From: JAHCIE01 sp034431435
GTDB taxonomy: Bacteria; Chloroflexota; Anaerolineae; Epilineales; JAHCIE01
NCBI GenBank assembly: GCA_034431435.1
Contig: DAOUDG010000016.1
Location: 1 to 64,000 of the forward strand
Reading direction: 5' to 3'
DNA length: 64,000 nt
The notes below the pieces were generated by a model. The model worked only from the letters and a program-made list of their open reading frames with translations, did not search any database and was not told the DNA's origin. This document shows positions 43,058 to 51,293 of this stretch, in pieces (position 1 is the stretch's first letter; each line of letters begins with the position of its first letter). Position numbers and translations under genes: made by a program.

Positions 43058-44604
43058 GCAGCCCACAACCCCCGCAAGGCGCGCCCCGCCAGCGTCCCCG
43101 TCACCTCTCCCTCGTCCAGCTCCAACTGACCGTTGACGACGACGTAGTCGACGCCGGTGGCAAGCTGTGCGCCGTTGTCGTACGTGGCGTGGTCCTGCAC
43201 CGCGTCCGGGTCGAACACCACCAGGTCAGCGGCGAAGCCGGCATGGACCTGGCCGCGGTCGTGGAGGTGGTAGCGGCGGGCGGCGTGGGAGGTCATGTGC
43301 CGCACCGCCTCCTCCCAGGTGAAGTCGCCGCGCTCGCGGGTGTGGTAGGCCAGGTAACGGGCGAAGCAGCCATAGCCGCGCGGGTGGGGGCGGCGGCCGG
43401 AGTAGATGCCGTCGCTGCCCGCCATGTGGGCCGGGTGCTGCATGACGCGCACCATGTCCTGCTCAGTACGCAAGCCCGCGTGGTGGATGATGGCGCACAC
43501 CTGCATGTCGCTCTCGGCCAGGCGGTCGCAGATGTAGTCGGTGGGCGACAGGCCGGCCCGCGCCGCCGCCTCAGCGACGCGCAGCCCCTCCTCCTCCGGA
43601 TGGGCGCGGTTCCACGTCATCTGCAAGGCGTCAAGCCGCCGCTCCGGCGCTTCCAACCAGGGCCGCAGCTGCGCGCGCACCTCCGGCCGCCGCAGCCGCG
43701 CGACAGTCGCCTCAACTCCGCCCAGTTGCACCCACTGGGGCAGCGCGCTCATGCCCAGGATGGTGCAGCCCGCCAGATAGCAGTAGGTGTCGAAGGTGAC
43801 GTCGATGCCCTGGGCGCGGCCCGCGTCGATGAGGGGCAGCAAGATATCAGCGGGGCCGTTGTAGTGGGAGATGTGGACGGGGATGCCCGCCTCGCGCGCC
43901 ACAGCGTACGTCTCGGCCACGGCCTCGGCGATGCGCTCGCCGTAGCTGCGCATGTGGGTGACGAAGACGCCACCCCACGGCGCGACAGCCTTGCCCAGTT
44001 CAACCAGTTCCCAGGTATTGGAGTAGGGGTTGGGGATGTAGTCCAGGCCGGTGGAGTAGCCGATGGCCCCCTCGCGCATGCCCTGGGCGACCAGGCGCTG
44101 CATATGGGCCATCTCGTCGGCGGTGGGCAGCCGGTCGTCGAGGCCCATCGCCTCAATGCGCACGTTGCCGTGGGGAACCAGGTAGGCGACGTTGATGGCG
44201 GTGTGGTCGTCGAAGCAGGCCAGGTACTCGGCCACGCTCGACCAGTCCCAGCCGATGTCGGGCACGGTGTTGATGGCGGCAAAGTACGACCGCATATAGT
44301 CCATGACGCGCGGCGACGCCGGCGCGAAGCCGATGCCATCCTGGCCGATGATGTGGGTGGTGATGCCCTGGCGCAGGCCAGCGGCGTGCTGCGGGTCGGC
44401 CAGCAGGATGATGTCGGTATGGACATGAGCGTCGATGAAGCCGGGGGCCAGGAAGCGGTCGGCGACGTCGATGACGCGGTGGGCAGGTTCGTCCACCCTA
44501 TCGACGGCGACGATGCGGTCGCCCCGGACGCCCACGTCGCCCCTGAACCACGGGCAGCCCGTGCCGTCGAGGATGCGCGCATTCTTGAACAGGATGTCGA
44601 GCAT
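43051..44604 (-). CDS. D-aminoacylase / N-acyl-D-amino-acid deacylase (amidohydrolase superfamily)
   Basis: A 517-residue metal-dependent amidohydrolase. The N-terminal sandwich strand MLDILFKNARILDGTGCPWF leads to PGFIDAHVHTD (about 54-64) with metal ligands. IGQDGIGFAPAS and YSTGLDYIPNPYSNTWEL match D-aminoacylases, and HMAGSDGIYSGRRPHPRGYG (about 408-427) contains the catalytic Asp. It removes the acyl group from N-acyl-D-amino acids, releasing D-amino acids for the PLP enzyme encoded opposite. It belongs to a minus-strand set behind an FAH-family hydrolase and a Gfo enzyme. GGAGG precedes the ATG. Confidence 0.9.
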   Translation of the reverse strand: MLDILFKNARILDGTGCPWFRGDVGVRGDRIVAVDRVDEPAHRVIDVADRFLAPGFIDAHVHTDIILLADPQHAAGLRQGITTHIIGQDGIGFAPASPRVMDYMRSYFAAINTVPDIGWDWSSVAEYLACFDDHTAINVAYLVPHGNVRIEAMGLDDRLPTADEMAHMQRLVAQGMREGAIGYSTGLDYIPNPYSNTWELVELGKAVAPWGGVFVTHMRSYGERIAEAVAETYAVAREAGIPVHISHYNGPADILLPLIDAGRAQGIDVTFDTYCYLAGCTILGMSALPQWVQLGGVEATVARLRRPEVRAQLRPWLEAPERRLDALQMTWNRAHPEEEGLRVAEAAARAGLSPTDYICDRLAESDMQVCAIIHHAGLRTEQDMVRVMQHPAHMAGSDGIYSGRRPHPRGYGCFARYLAYHTRERGDFTWEEAVRHMTSHAARRYHLHDRGQVHAGFAADLVVFDPDAVQDHATYDNGAQLATGVDYVVVNGQLELDEGEVTGTLAGRALRGLWAAR

Positions 44605-44616
44605 ATGGCCTCCGTT

Positions 44617-44649
44617 CTAGCGTGCGCCAGCCGCGCCGCCGCACGCTAG
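44617..44649. other. 10-bp intercistronic hairpin
   Basis: CTAGCGTGCG (44617-44626) and CGCACGCTAG (44640-44649) pair exactly around a 13-nt loop. It fills most of the gap between the FAH-family gene and the D-aminoacylase gene and may set their relative expression. Confidence 0.5.
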
Positions 44650-44651
44650 CA

Positions 44652-45503
44652 TCACTCCCCGACAACCGGGTTCTCAAGCGTCCCCAGCCCCTGAATCTCG
44701 CAGCGCACCACATCACCAGCCTTGAGATAGGTGGACGTGGTCGCGCCGACGCCGGAAGGCGTGCCGGTCGCGATGACGTCGCCCGGCTCCAGAGTCATCA
44801 GGTCGGAGGCGAAGGACACCAGTTCGGCGGTATTGAAGATCATGTGGCGCGTGTTGGAGTTCTGGCGTAGCTGGCCGTTCACCCACAGCTTCATCCACAA
44901 GTCGTCGGGGTCGGCCACCTGGTCGGCGGTCAGGATGTACGGCCCCATCGGGGCGAAGCTGTCCTGCCACTTGCCGTTGAGCCAGTCGAAGAAGTCGTCC
45001 ATCGGGCGCGCCTCGCGGTGCGTCCCGATGTTCAGGCTGCGCGACGAGATGTCGTTGACGATGACATAGCCCGCGACGTAGTCCAGCGCCTGAGCGACCG
45101 GCACATGCCTGGCGAGCTTGCCGATGACAATCGCCATCTCCAACTCGTAGTCGACGGTGTCCGACACCCGAGGCAGACGGATGGGGTCGCCGGCGCCGAT
45201 GATGGTGGTGGATGGCTTCATGAACACGCGCGGCGTGATGCGTGTCTTGTCGACGCGCTGGCCGCCCCCCTCGACAATGTGGTCCTGGAAGTTGCCCGCC
45301 AGGGCCAGTAGCTTGCCAGGGCGCGGGATAGGCGCGGCCAGCCGCGCCTGGCTCAGCGGGTAGACCCGCCCGCCCGGCTGAACCGGCATGCCCGCCGCGA
45401 TGAACTCGACCATCGAGCCATCGAAACCCGCGCTTACCAGCCGCTCGCCCTCCAGCATGCCCACCTGGGGCCGACCGTCCACTGAGAATGTCACCAGCTG
45501 CAT
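44652..45503 (-). CDS. Fumarylacetoacetate-hydrolase family protein
   Basis: A 283-residue enzyme of the FAH superfamily. The metal site is formed by the glutamates in VDYELEMAIVIGK (about 116-128) and the aspartate in VNDISSRS, and the conserved C-terminal loop is GDVIATGTPSGVG (about 241-253). Members hydrolyse C-C bonds of beta-diketo acids or decarboxylate/hydrate 2-oxo acids, including 2,4-diketo-3-deoxy sugar acids. The product of the Gfo-type oxidation encoded just upstream (15-bp gap) would be a plausible precursor, but no substrate can be fixed. Confidence 0.9.
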   Translation of the reverse strand: MQLVTFSVDGRPQVGMLEGERLVSAGFDGSMVEFIAAGMPVQPGGRVYPLSQARLAAPIPRPGKLLALAGNFQDHIVEGGGQRVDKTRITPRVFMKPSTTIIGAGDPIRLPRVSDTVDYELEMAIVIGKLARHVPVAQALDYVAGYVIVNDISSRSLNIGTHREARPMDDFFDWLNGKWQDSFAPMGPYILTADQVADPDDLWMKLWVNGQLRQNSNTRHMIFNTAELVSFASDLMTLEPGDVIATGTPSGVGATTSTYLKAGDVVRCEIQGLGTLENPVVGE

Positions 45504-45518
45504 GGCTCCTCCTTGAGG

Positions 45519-46592
45519 CTACTCGTCCTGGACCGGCATGTAGACCCGCGCCCCATCGCGGCGGTGAGATTGCAGGAAGCCGAGCATGATCTCCACGCTG
45601 CGGCGGGCGTCGCGCGCGGGGGACAACGTCTCGCCGCCGACGGTGATAAGGTCCACCATCTCACCCACCGCGCCGAGCACGCCGCCGCGTGTCGTGGCGT
45701 GACGCGGCAGGCTGCGGGACACGGTATCGTACGACCCCTCCGGGCCGGGCAGGTGGACGCGGAAGTCGTGGGTTGAGATGCCGGCATGAATCCAGCCCTG
45801 CTCGCCGATGACCTCGATACTCGTCTGGGCCTGGGTTCCCTGCGACCCCTGGTACACGGCGCGCACGCCGTTGGCGAAGGCGATGATACCCAGCGCGCCG
45901 GGGTCAGTCTTGGGATCGCGGCCGCCGTCGCCCGCGTAGCGTGGCGGGTAGGCGTCGAAGTCCTCGTCCAGGGCGGCCATGACCCACACGGGATCGCTGT
46001 CGGCGAAGAAGGTGATGAGATCGATGATATGCGTCCCGTTGCGGAACAGCATCGCCCGCTCGCCATTGAGGGTAGCGTTGATACGGGTCACACGGCCGAT
46101 GGTTCCCTCGCGAATCAGGCGGCGCATCGCCTGGTACTCATACACCCAGCGGCGCGTATGCTCGACGGACAGGCGCACGCCGTAACGCTCGGCGGCGGCC
46201 AGGATGCGGTCGGCGTCGCGAATAGTTGTCGCCAAAGGTTTCTCAAGGACGATGCCCCTGACACCGGCCTCACAGGCGGCGACCACCATGTCGGCGTGGA
46301 GGTGGTCGGGGGTGCAGATGCTGAGCAGGTCCAGGTCAGCGTCGGCGAGCATGCGCCGGTAGTCATCGTAGGCGCGCAGGCGCGGCCAGCGCGTCGCCCA
46401 GCGCGCGACGAAGGCGTCGCGGGTAGCGGGCAGCACGTCGCAGATAGCGACGACCTCGGTCTCTGGTAGCTGGTCGTAGGCGGCGGCGTGACTGTAGGGG
46501 TGGCGCACGCCGAGGGCCACGGCCGGTGCGGGGTCAGGCGGATTGGCGGCGATCCAGGCCAGGCCGATGATGCCGGCGCGCAGCGGGGGCAT
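45519..46592 (-). CDS. Gfo/Idh/MocA family oxidoreductase
   Basis: A 357-residue enzyme. The Rossmann entry is RAGIIGLAWIAANPP, followed by an insertion rich in Pro/Ala. LEKPLATTIRDADRIL (about 107-122) gives the active-site motif, and NGTHIIDLITFF (about 175-186) the C-terminal histidine region. AGGAG precedes the ATG at 46592. It is the first gene after a strong promoter with two palindromes, and the FAH and D-aminoacylase genes follow within 15 and about 50 bp. A dehydrogenation step in the same degradative route is inferred. Confidence 0.88.
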   Translation of the reverse strand: MPPLRAGIIGLAWIAANPPDPAPAVALGVRHPYSHAAAYDQLPETEVVAICDVLPATRDAFVARWATRWPRLRAYDDYRRMLADADLDLLSICTPDHLHADMVVAACEAGVRGIVLEKPLATTIRDADRILAAAERYGVRLSVEHTRRWVYEYQAMRRLIREGTIGRVTRINATLNGERAMLFRNGTHIIDLITFFADSDPVWVMAALDEDFDAYPPRYAGDGGRDPKTDPGALGIIAFANGVRAVYQGSQGTQAQTSIEVIGEQGWIHAGISTHDFRVHLPGPEGSYDTVSRSLPRHATTRGGVLGAVGEMVDLITVGGETLSPARDARRSVEIMLGFLQSHRRDGARVYMPVQDE

Positions 46593-46610
46593 CGGACACT
46601 CCTCTGTGCT

Positions 46611-46633
46611 TTGTCGACAACCTAATGTATACA
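46611..46633. promoter_or_regulatory. Two short palindromes after the transcription start of the Gfo-FAH-D-aminoacylase operon
   Basis: TTGTCGACAA (46611-46620, perfect 10 bp) and TGTATACA (46626-46633, perfect 8 bp) have centres 14 bp apart and lie just downstream of the predicted start near 46639. They are candidates for a repressor site. Confidence 0.45.
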
Positions 46634-46645
46634 ACCGGTGGGCGG

Positions 46646-46673
46646 ATTATACGCGACGGGGTGAAGGTGTCAA
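46646..46673 (-). promoter_or_regulatory. Promoter with consensus hexamers for the Gfo-FAH-D-aminoacylase operon
   Basis: Minus strand TTGACA, 16 bp, TATAAT, abutting the end of the upstream MFS gene (stop at 46676). It shows that this operon is separately expressed from the MFS/TIM-barrel/M20 genes. Confidence 0.8.
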
Positions 46674-46675
46674 CT

Positions 46676-47959
46676 TCAGGCGCGGGCCGGAGTGGCTGAC
46701 GAGGTGGGCGCGGACGCGGCGGCCTCCGGCGGGCGGCGGAAGAACAGCACGCCGCTGACGATCCACAGCAGACCGGCCACGACGAGCATGGGCCGCACGC
46801 CGACAACGTTGGCGGCAGCCACGCCCAGCAGCGGACTGGCGAAGGCGCAGAGCTGGACGAGCATGGTATACACCGCCAGGGACATGGCCCGCCGCTCCTC
46901 GGGCAGGGTCTTGAGCAGGGTGTTATAGTGGCTCAGGGTGAGGCTGGAGAAGGCCAGGCCATACAGCGCCGACAGCGCCAGAATCAGTTCCAGGGACGGC
47001 GTCAGGCCGACGAGCAAGGGGAAGAAACCCGACAGGAGCATCGACCACGACAGGACGCGGCCCGTCCCGTAGCGGCGCACCCAGCGCTGGACGAGGAAGT
47101 AGCCGAGCATCCCCGTCAGGCTGACGACGGCTGCCTGCGCCCCCACCCAGGTGTTGCTGGCCCCCATCTCCCGCACGTAGAGCAGACTATACAGTGGGGC
47201 AGCCATCCACAGGCCGAGGGCGTGGGGCAAGGTGTTGCCGGTTACACGCTTCAGGGCGGGTGAGCCGCGCAGAGTTTGCCACGCCGCGCGCGGTGAGATG
47301 GACGGGCGCGCGGCTGTCGGCGGCTGCACAACGTCGGGAACCTTGACCCGCGAGACGTAGTACAGGCTGACCAGGCCCGTCAGGTAGCCGGTCAGGTAGA
47401 AAAGCTGGTAGCCCAGGGGGAAGGGAATCAGGTCGAGGGCGCGCCCGGCGGCAAGGCTCGTGGTGGTTACCACGGCGGCGAGCAGGATATTGCGCCAGGC
47501 GACAACCTCGGCCCGCCGACCCTCCGGCACGACGGCGGCGAAGATGGCGTTGAAGGCGATGCTGATAGGCCCCAGGGCAATGTTCATCACGCCGACAATG
47601 ATGACCAGGGCCAGGGCTTGCTGGTTGTGAACGAGGGAGGGCATCAGGGCCATGGCGAGGAAGCCCAGCCGGTAGCCAACGATGGACTTGACCAGGGCGG
47701 GCATGAGGTTGCGCTGCCCTTCCAGCCAGCGGGCGGACGGCAGCGTGAACAGAGCAGTAATCAGGGGCGGCAGGGCGGATACCATGCCGACCAGGAAGTC
47801 CGACGCGCCCAGACGCACGGCGAACACGCTGTTGAAGCTGAGGGTGGCAATGGCGATGCCGAGCCAGGCGATCTCGATGTAGAGGTAGTGGGCGTTCCAG
47901 TCGTCGACGTTATCCCCCGTCGGGCGTCGTAGCGGCTGCGGTAGCAACGACTGAAACAT
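46676..47959 (-). CDS. MFS transporter
   Basis: A 427-residue membrane protein with 12 predicted segments in two halves, joined by a cytosolic loop (about 207-235, KVPDVVQPPTAARPSISPRA). The first half shows FAVRLGASDFLVGMVSALPP and the second RWVRRYGTGRVLSWSMLLSG, comparable to the MFS loop motif between helices 2-3 and 8-9. Transport direction and substrate are not readable. It is flanked by the TIM-barrel gene (6-bp gap) and the D-aminoacylase operon, so an N-acyl or D-amino compound is a reasonable guess. Confidence 0.85.
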   Translation of the reverse strand: MFQSLLPQPLRRPTGDNVDDWNAHYLYIEIAWLGIAIATLSFNSVFAVRLGASDFLVGMVSALPPLITALFTLPSARWLEGQRNLMPALVKSIVGYRLGFLAMALMPSLVHNQQALALVIIVGVMNIALGPISIAFNAIFAAVVPEGRRAEVVAWRNILLAAVVTTTSLAAGRALDLIPFPLGYQLFYLTGYLTGLVSLYYVSRVKVPDVVQPPTAARPSISPRAAWQTLRGSPALKRVTGNTLPHALGLWMAAPLYSLLYVREMGASNTWVGAQAAVVSLTGMLGYFLVQRWVRRYGTGRVLSWSMLLSGFFPLLVGLTPSLELILALSALYGLAFSSLTLSHYNTLLKTLPEERRAMSLAVYTMLVQLCAFASPLLGVAAANVVGVRPMLVVAGLLWIVSGVLFFRRPPEAAASAPTSSATPARA

Positions 47960-47965
47960 GACGCC

Positions 47966-48907
47966 CTACGCGCGGCCTGACAGCTCGCGATACAGCCGCT
48001 CGACAGCGGCCCACACCTGCGCGGGGTCGTCGCTGGCCTCGTTGGTCCCCAGCCCGCCGCGATACGACCAGGTGTAGAAGGAGTCGCAGCCAACCTCGGC
48101 CAGGCGGCGGCCGCCCGCGTAAACCTCCTCCTCACAGCCGGCCGGGATGCGCCAGCCTTGCAGCCACACCTGCGACTGTTTCCCGTGGCCGTCGCACAAC
48201 GCCTTCATGGCGCGCGTGTCGGCCACAGCGTCGCCGAGCGTCATGCGAAAGAAGGGCAGCAACCAGTACGGGTCCGTGCCCAGGACATCCAGGCCGTCGA
48301 CTTCCGCCACCGCCGGCCAGGCGTCGCGATCGATGGGCATCAGGCAGGTGATGGTCGTCAGCGCGGGGTCGATGGCCTTCACGCGGCGACAGATGTCGGC
48401 AATGTAGCCCCGCACCGTGGCCCGCTGAAAGCTGTCAGCGGCCTCGGGGCTGGCATGGCGCAGGTCGCCGCCGAAGGCCACCCGGCAGTGGGCGCAAAAA
48501 CACTCCTGGCGCGTCGGCTCGTCGATGAAAAGGCCCGCGAAGCCCGCCTCGCGACACTGCTCCGCGATGCGACCGAAGCGCTCGCCGAGCAGGGGATTGT
48601 TCAGGCAGGCCAGGGGCGCTACACTGCCATCGCGGGCAACGCGCCACAACTCAGGGTGCTCCAGCATCAGCCGTGACATGCGCCCGCCGCCAAAGGTGTT
48701 GGCGTAGCCCCAGATGACGGCGTAGGGGCGCAGGCCGTGATCGCGGGCAATGGCCGGGCCGTAGGTGAGCGCGCCCGTCAGCGTATCCAGGTGGTTCTCC
48801 TGGATGGCGAACAGGACCTCGGTACAGCCGATATCTGCCAGGTGGCCCATGTCGGCGGCGATGTGGTCGGGCAAATGCGATGGGATGTAGCTGACTCCCA
48901 GGTCCAT
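47966..48907 (-). CDS. TIM-barrel protein of unknown function (glycoside-hydrolase-like)
   Basis: A 313-residue soluble protein. MDLGVSYIPSHLPDHIAADM and CTEVLFAIQENHL look like the first strands of a beta/alpha barrel; AGFAGLFIDEPTRQECFCAH (about 124-143) ends a strand with acidic residues and is followed by C-x2-C (CFCAHC), which could bind a metal. GTDPYWLLPFF and VWLQGWRIP are further strand ends. The layout resembles uncharacterised putative glycosidases, but no family was confidently recognised. It lies between the M20 peptidase and MFS genes. Confidence 0.65.
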   Translation of the reverse strand: MDLGVSYIPSHLPDHIAADMGHLADIGCTEVLFAIQENHLDTLTGALTYGPAIARDHGLRPYAVIWGYANTFGGGRMSRLMLEHPELWRVARDGSVAPLACLNNPLLGERFGRIAEQCREAGFAGLFIDEPTRQECFCAHCRVAFGGDLRHASPEAADSFQRATVRGYIADICRRVKAIDPALTTITCLMPIDRDAWPAVAEVDGLDVLGTDPYWLLPFFRMTLGDAVADTRAMKALCDGHGKQSQVWLQGWRIPAGCEEEVYAGGRRLAEVGCDSFYTWSYRGGLGTNEASDDPAQVWAAVERLYRELSGRA

Positions 48908-48933
48908 GTGACGGCTTCCTTCCCTTCGTGGCT

Positions 48934-48963
48934 CTCGCTGCGGATGTGGCTATCCGCAGCGAG
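48934..48963. other. 12-bp intercistronic hairpin
   Basis: CTCGCTGCGGAT (48934-48945) and ATCCGCAGCGAG (48952-48963) pair exactly around a 6-nt loop between the M20 gene stop and the TIM-barrel gene start. Confidence 0.5.
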
Positions 48964-48983
48964 CCAGCGCGCAAGCGCCGGGC

Positions 48984-50123
48984 CTACCTATCCACCCCCC
49001 ACCAGCGCCGGTACACCTCGGCGGCCTTCGCCAACTCGTCGATGGCGACCCACTCTACCTCGCCGTGGGCCTGGTCGATGGAGCCGGGGCCGAAGATGAC
49101 CGTCTCGCGGGCCAGGTTGCCGTAGGCGCAGGCATTCGTGCCATAGGGCACGACGGCCGGCGCATTGCCCGACCAGGCAGCGAGTTGCTGGAGCCAGGGG
49201 GTGTCGGGCGGTTGATAGAAGGCGTCGAACTCGCGCACCACCGTCGTCGTGACCGGCATGGCGGAGCGGGCGGCGGCGAACTCGCCCAACGCCTCGCCCG
49301 CCGCGAGGGCGCGCTCCCCGACCACCACGCGGCGGTCGATGGCGAGGGTGCAGGTATCGGGAATGACGTTCAGCGCGTGGCCGCCGTGAATGATGGTAAC
49401 GCTCAGGGTGGGGTTGCCGATGGGGCTGGGGTCGAGGCTCTGTAAACGACGGTTCTCCTCGTCCAGGGCGAGAATCAGGTGCGCCGCGCCGGTGATGGCG
49501 TTCTGGCCCAGGTGCGGCTGCGACGAGTGGGCCGTCTTGCCGTGGACGGTCATCTCGACACGCGCGCCGCCCTTGTGGCCGTGGACGGGCCGACACAGCG
49601 TCGGCTCGGCGACCATGAGCGTGTCCAGGGTCAGCCGTTGGCGTCGCACCCATTGGGCGAAGGCCTTCGCCCCGCCCTGCCCGACCTCCTCATCGACCGT
49701 GGCGACGACCAGAACGTTGGGCGCGGGCCGCTGCCCGGCGGCGCGCAGCTCTTCCAGCACGGCCAGGGCAACGCCCAGGCTGGCCTTGGTATCGACTGCC
49801 CCGCGCCCCCAGACCTTGCCAGCCTCGACGCGGCCGTCGAAGGGGTCGCCGAGCATCTGCTCCACGCCCACCGTGTCGATATGGACGTCCAGCGCGGCCC
49901 AGGCGTCGGTCGTCCCGCGCCAGATGCCCAGGACATTCCAGCGATGTGGGTAGGCGAGATCGCGGTGAACCTCGCCGCCCAACTCAGCGAACCAGTGCTC
50001 AAGCTGTGTCGCCAGGCGCGCCTCGCCCGTCGTCCCCGCGCGGGGCCCGGCGTGGTCGGGGTGGACGCTGGGTGTCTGAACCAGGCGGGCGAGCCATTCC
50101 GCCAGGCGGGTGGGGTCGGGCAT
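48984..50123 (-). CDS. M20-family metallopeptidase / N-acyl-amino-acid amidohydrolase (ArgE/DapE/ACY1)
   Basis: A 379-residue di-zinc amidohydrolase. The metal and catalytic motifs are in order: LDVHIDTVG (His and Asp, about 79-87), GRGAVDTKASLG (bridging Asp, about 106-117), ATVDEEVGQGG (catalytic Glu pair, about 141-151) and the late YGTNACAYG/HGEVEW region. The lid domain has GKTAHSSQPHLGQNAI. It hydrolyses an N-acyl or peptide bond in the cytosol. It is the first gene of the minus-strand set leading to the TIM-barrel and MFS genes, with its own promoter at 50153-50181. Confidence 0.9.
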   Translation of the reverse strand: MPDPTRLAEWLARLVQTPSVHPDHAGPRAGTTGEARLATQLEHWFAELGGEVHRDLAYPHRWNVLGIWRGTTDAWAALDVHIDTVGVEQMLGDPFDGRVEAGKVWGRGAVDTKASLGVALAVLEELRAAGQRPAPNVLVVATVDEEVGQGGAKAFAQWVRRQRLTLDTLMVAEPTLCRPVHGHKGGARVEMTVHGKTAHSSQPHLGQNAITGAAHLILALDEENRRLQSLDPSPIGNPTLSVTIIHGGHALNVIPDTCTLAIDRRVVVGERALAAGEALGEFAAARSAMPVTTTVVREFDAFYQPPDTPWLQQLAAWSGNAPAVVPYGTNACAYGNLARETVIFGPGSIDQAHGEVEWVAIDELAKAAEVYRRWWGVDR

Positions 50124-50152
50124 GGGCAGGCCTCCTCTCTGTGCGTCGGGAG

Positions 50153-50181
50153 AGTATGCCGCGCCCAGCAGGAGGCGTCAA
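50153..50181 (-). promoter_or_regulatory. Promoter of the M20 peptidase gene
   Basis: Minus strand TTGACG, exactly 17 bp, CATACT; about 25 nt of leader. The -35 is part of the GGAGGCGTCAAG element that recurs at 60901. Confidence 0.7.
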
Positions 50182-50234
50182 GAAATCGTGCGACCCCGAT
50201 GTGACTTGAAACGCTAGGGGAGAGGGGTTACGAT
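50171..50234 (+). repeat. Left copy of the promoter element flanking the nitrate-reductase island
   Basis: GGAGGCGTCAAGAAATCGTG starts the element, and 35 bp after its first base comes TTGAAA-N17-TACGAT on the plus strand. The right copy at 60901-60964 has the same start, the same 35-bp offset and the same 17-bp spacer; by eye the first 70 positions share about 48 identities. Here the plus-strand promoter leads only into the 3' end of the TDT gene, so it has lost its gene. Confidence 0.6.
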
Positions 50235-50255
50235 GACGGGCGCTGTGTGGCGTTC

Positions 50256-51293
50256 CTATCGCAGCTGGTAAATCAACCCTATGGCTACCACCAACCACGC
50301 CGCCAGGGCCAGGTAGATCGTGTACTGCGGTATCACGAACAGGAACGCCAGACCCGTTGCCCGCGCCACCTCGAAAGTGCTGACGGTGTACATTCCCAAA
50401 GGGAAGACCATGCCCCAATACTGGGGGTCGTAGGTCAGGGGGACACGCTTGTAAACGTGCCGCCAGATGCCCAGGATCAGGAGTAACGGAATCCACCAGG
50501 TAGCAATGGACCAGGAGAACAGCGTAAAGCCCTTGAGGAAAGGAAGAATCTCCTGGAGAAATGACCATGCGGATGCATTCAAGATCAACGTCGCCCCGGC
50601 GAACGTGGTAATAGCGACGGCGCCCATGTTGATCCAATACGGCGGGGTGAGCAACTCAGGGGTGAGGTGAAAAAAGGCAAAGCGATAGAGGATCAACGTG
50701 GTGATGAAGAGATAGAGCGCGCAGCCGATGAGATACATCATCAGCGAGAATAACAGAATGACGGGTTGCCAGTCAGGGAATTGGGAGGAGACGGCGACGC
50801 TCAAGAGCGCAACAGATTGTGTAGCAACGACCGAAAGCAGCCAGCCCCCATTCAGCCCAACCTCAATGCTGGGCTTGGTATCGCTCACGGTCACCGCAAC
50901 AAAGAAGGTGTAAGTCAGCAAGAACCACAGCGCGATTGCCAGAAACCACAAGCCGCTTGCAGTCGTCTTATCTTGGGCGATAAGAACGTACTGGCCGCCG
51001 AGCACGCTTGTCCCTGCGACGAGGGTGAAGAATCCCGCTCCACGCGCATGGCTCGTCAGGTCAGCCGTCAGGTTCTGAGTGAACCGAATGAGGCGCGCCA
51101 GTGTGAGCAACCAGAGCACGACGTATGCCACTTGATTGATGCGAAAGAGCGTCCACGCAATGGGCGCCATCGCCAACAAATGGGCGGCAATCGAAACGAT
51201 GCCCGTCGCCATCACCAGCGCGAAATAGCCGGGGTACAGATTCGCGATCGCATGCAGCAAAGAATTGCGGTGGGCAGGCGCTGGGACGGTCAT
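50256..51293 (-). CDS. TDT/SLAC1-type anion channel or dicarboxylate/tellurite transporter
   Basis: A 345-residue membrane protein with about ten segments. LLHAIANLYPGYFALVMATG (about 12-31) and GIVSIAAHLL are the hallmark of the TDT family, which includes TehA and the plant anion channel SLAC1; FAHLTPEL-like FFHLTPELLTPPYWINMGAV (about 208-227) and YWGMVFPLGMYTVSTF are also conserved. SLAC1 relatives pass nitrate and chloride, so nitrate or nitrite movement is a plausible role next to the nitrate reductase genes. The ATG overlaps the FmdE-like stop as ATGA, placing it in the nar operon. Confidence 0.82.
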   Translation of the reverse strand: MTVPAPAHRNSLLHAIANLYPGYFALVMATGIVSIAAHLLAMAPIAWTLFRINQVAYVVLWLLTLARLIRFTQNLTADLTSHARGAGFFTLVAGTSVLGGQYVLIAQDKTTASGLWFLAIALWFLLTYTFFVAVTVSDTKPSIEVGLNGGWLLSVVATQSVALLSVAVSSQFPDWQPVILLFSLMMYLIGCALYLFITTLILYRFAFFHLTPELLTPPYWINMGAVAITTFAGATLILNASAWSFLQEILPFLKGFTLFSWSIATWWIPLLLILGIWRHVYKRVPLTYDPQYWGMVFPLGMYTVSTFEVARATGLAFLFVIPQYTIYLALAAWLVVAIGLIYQLR

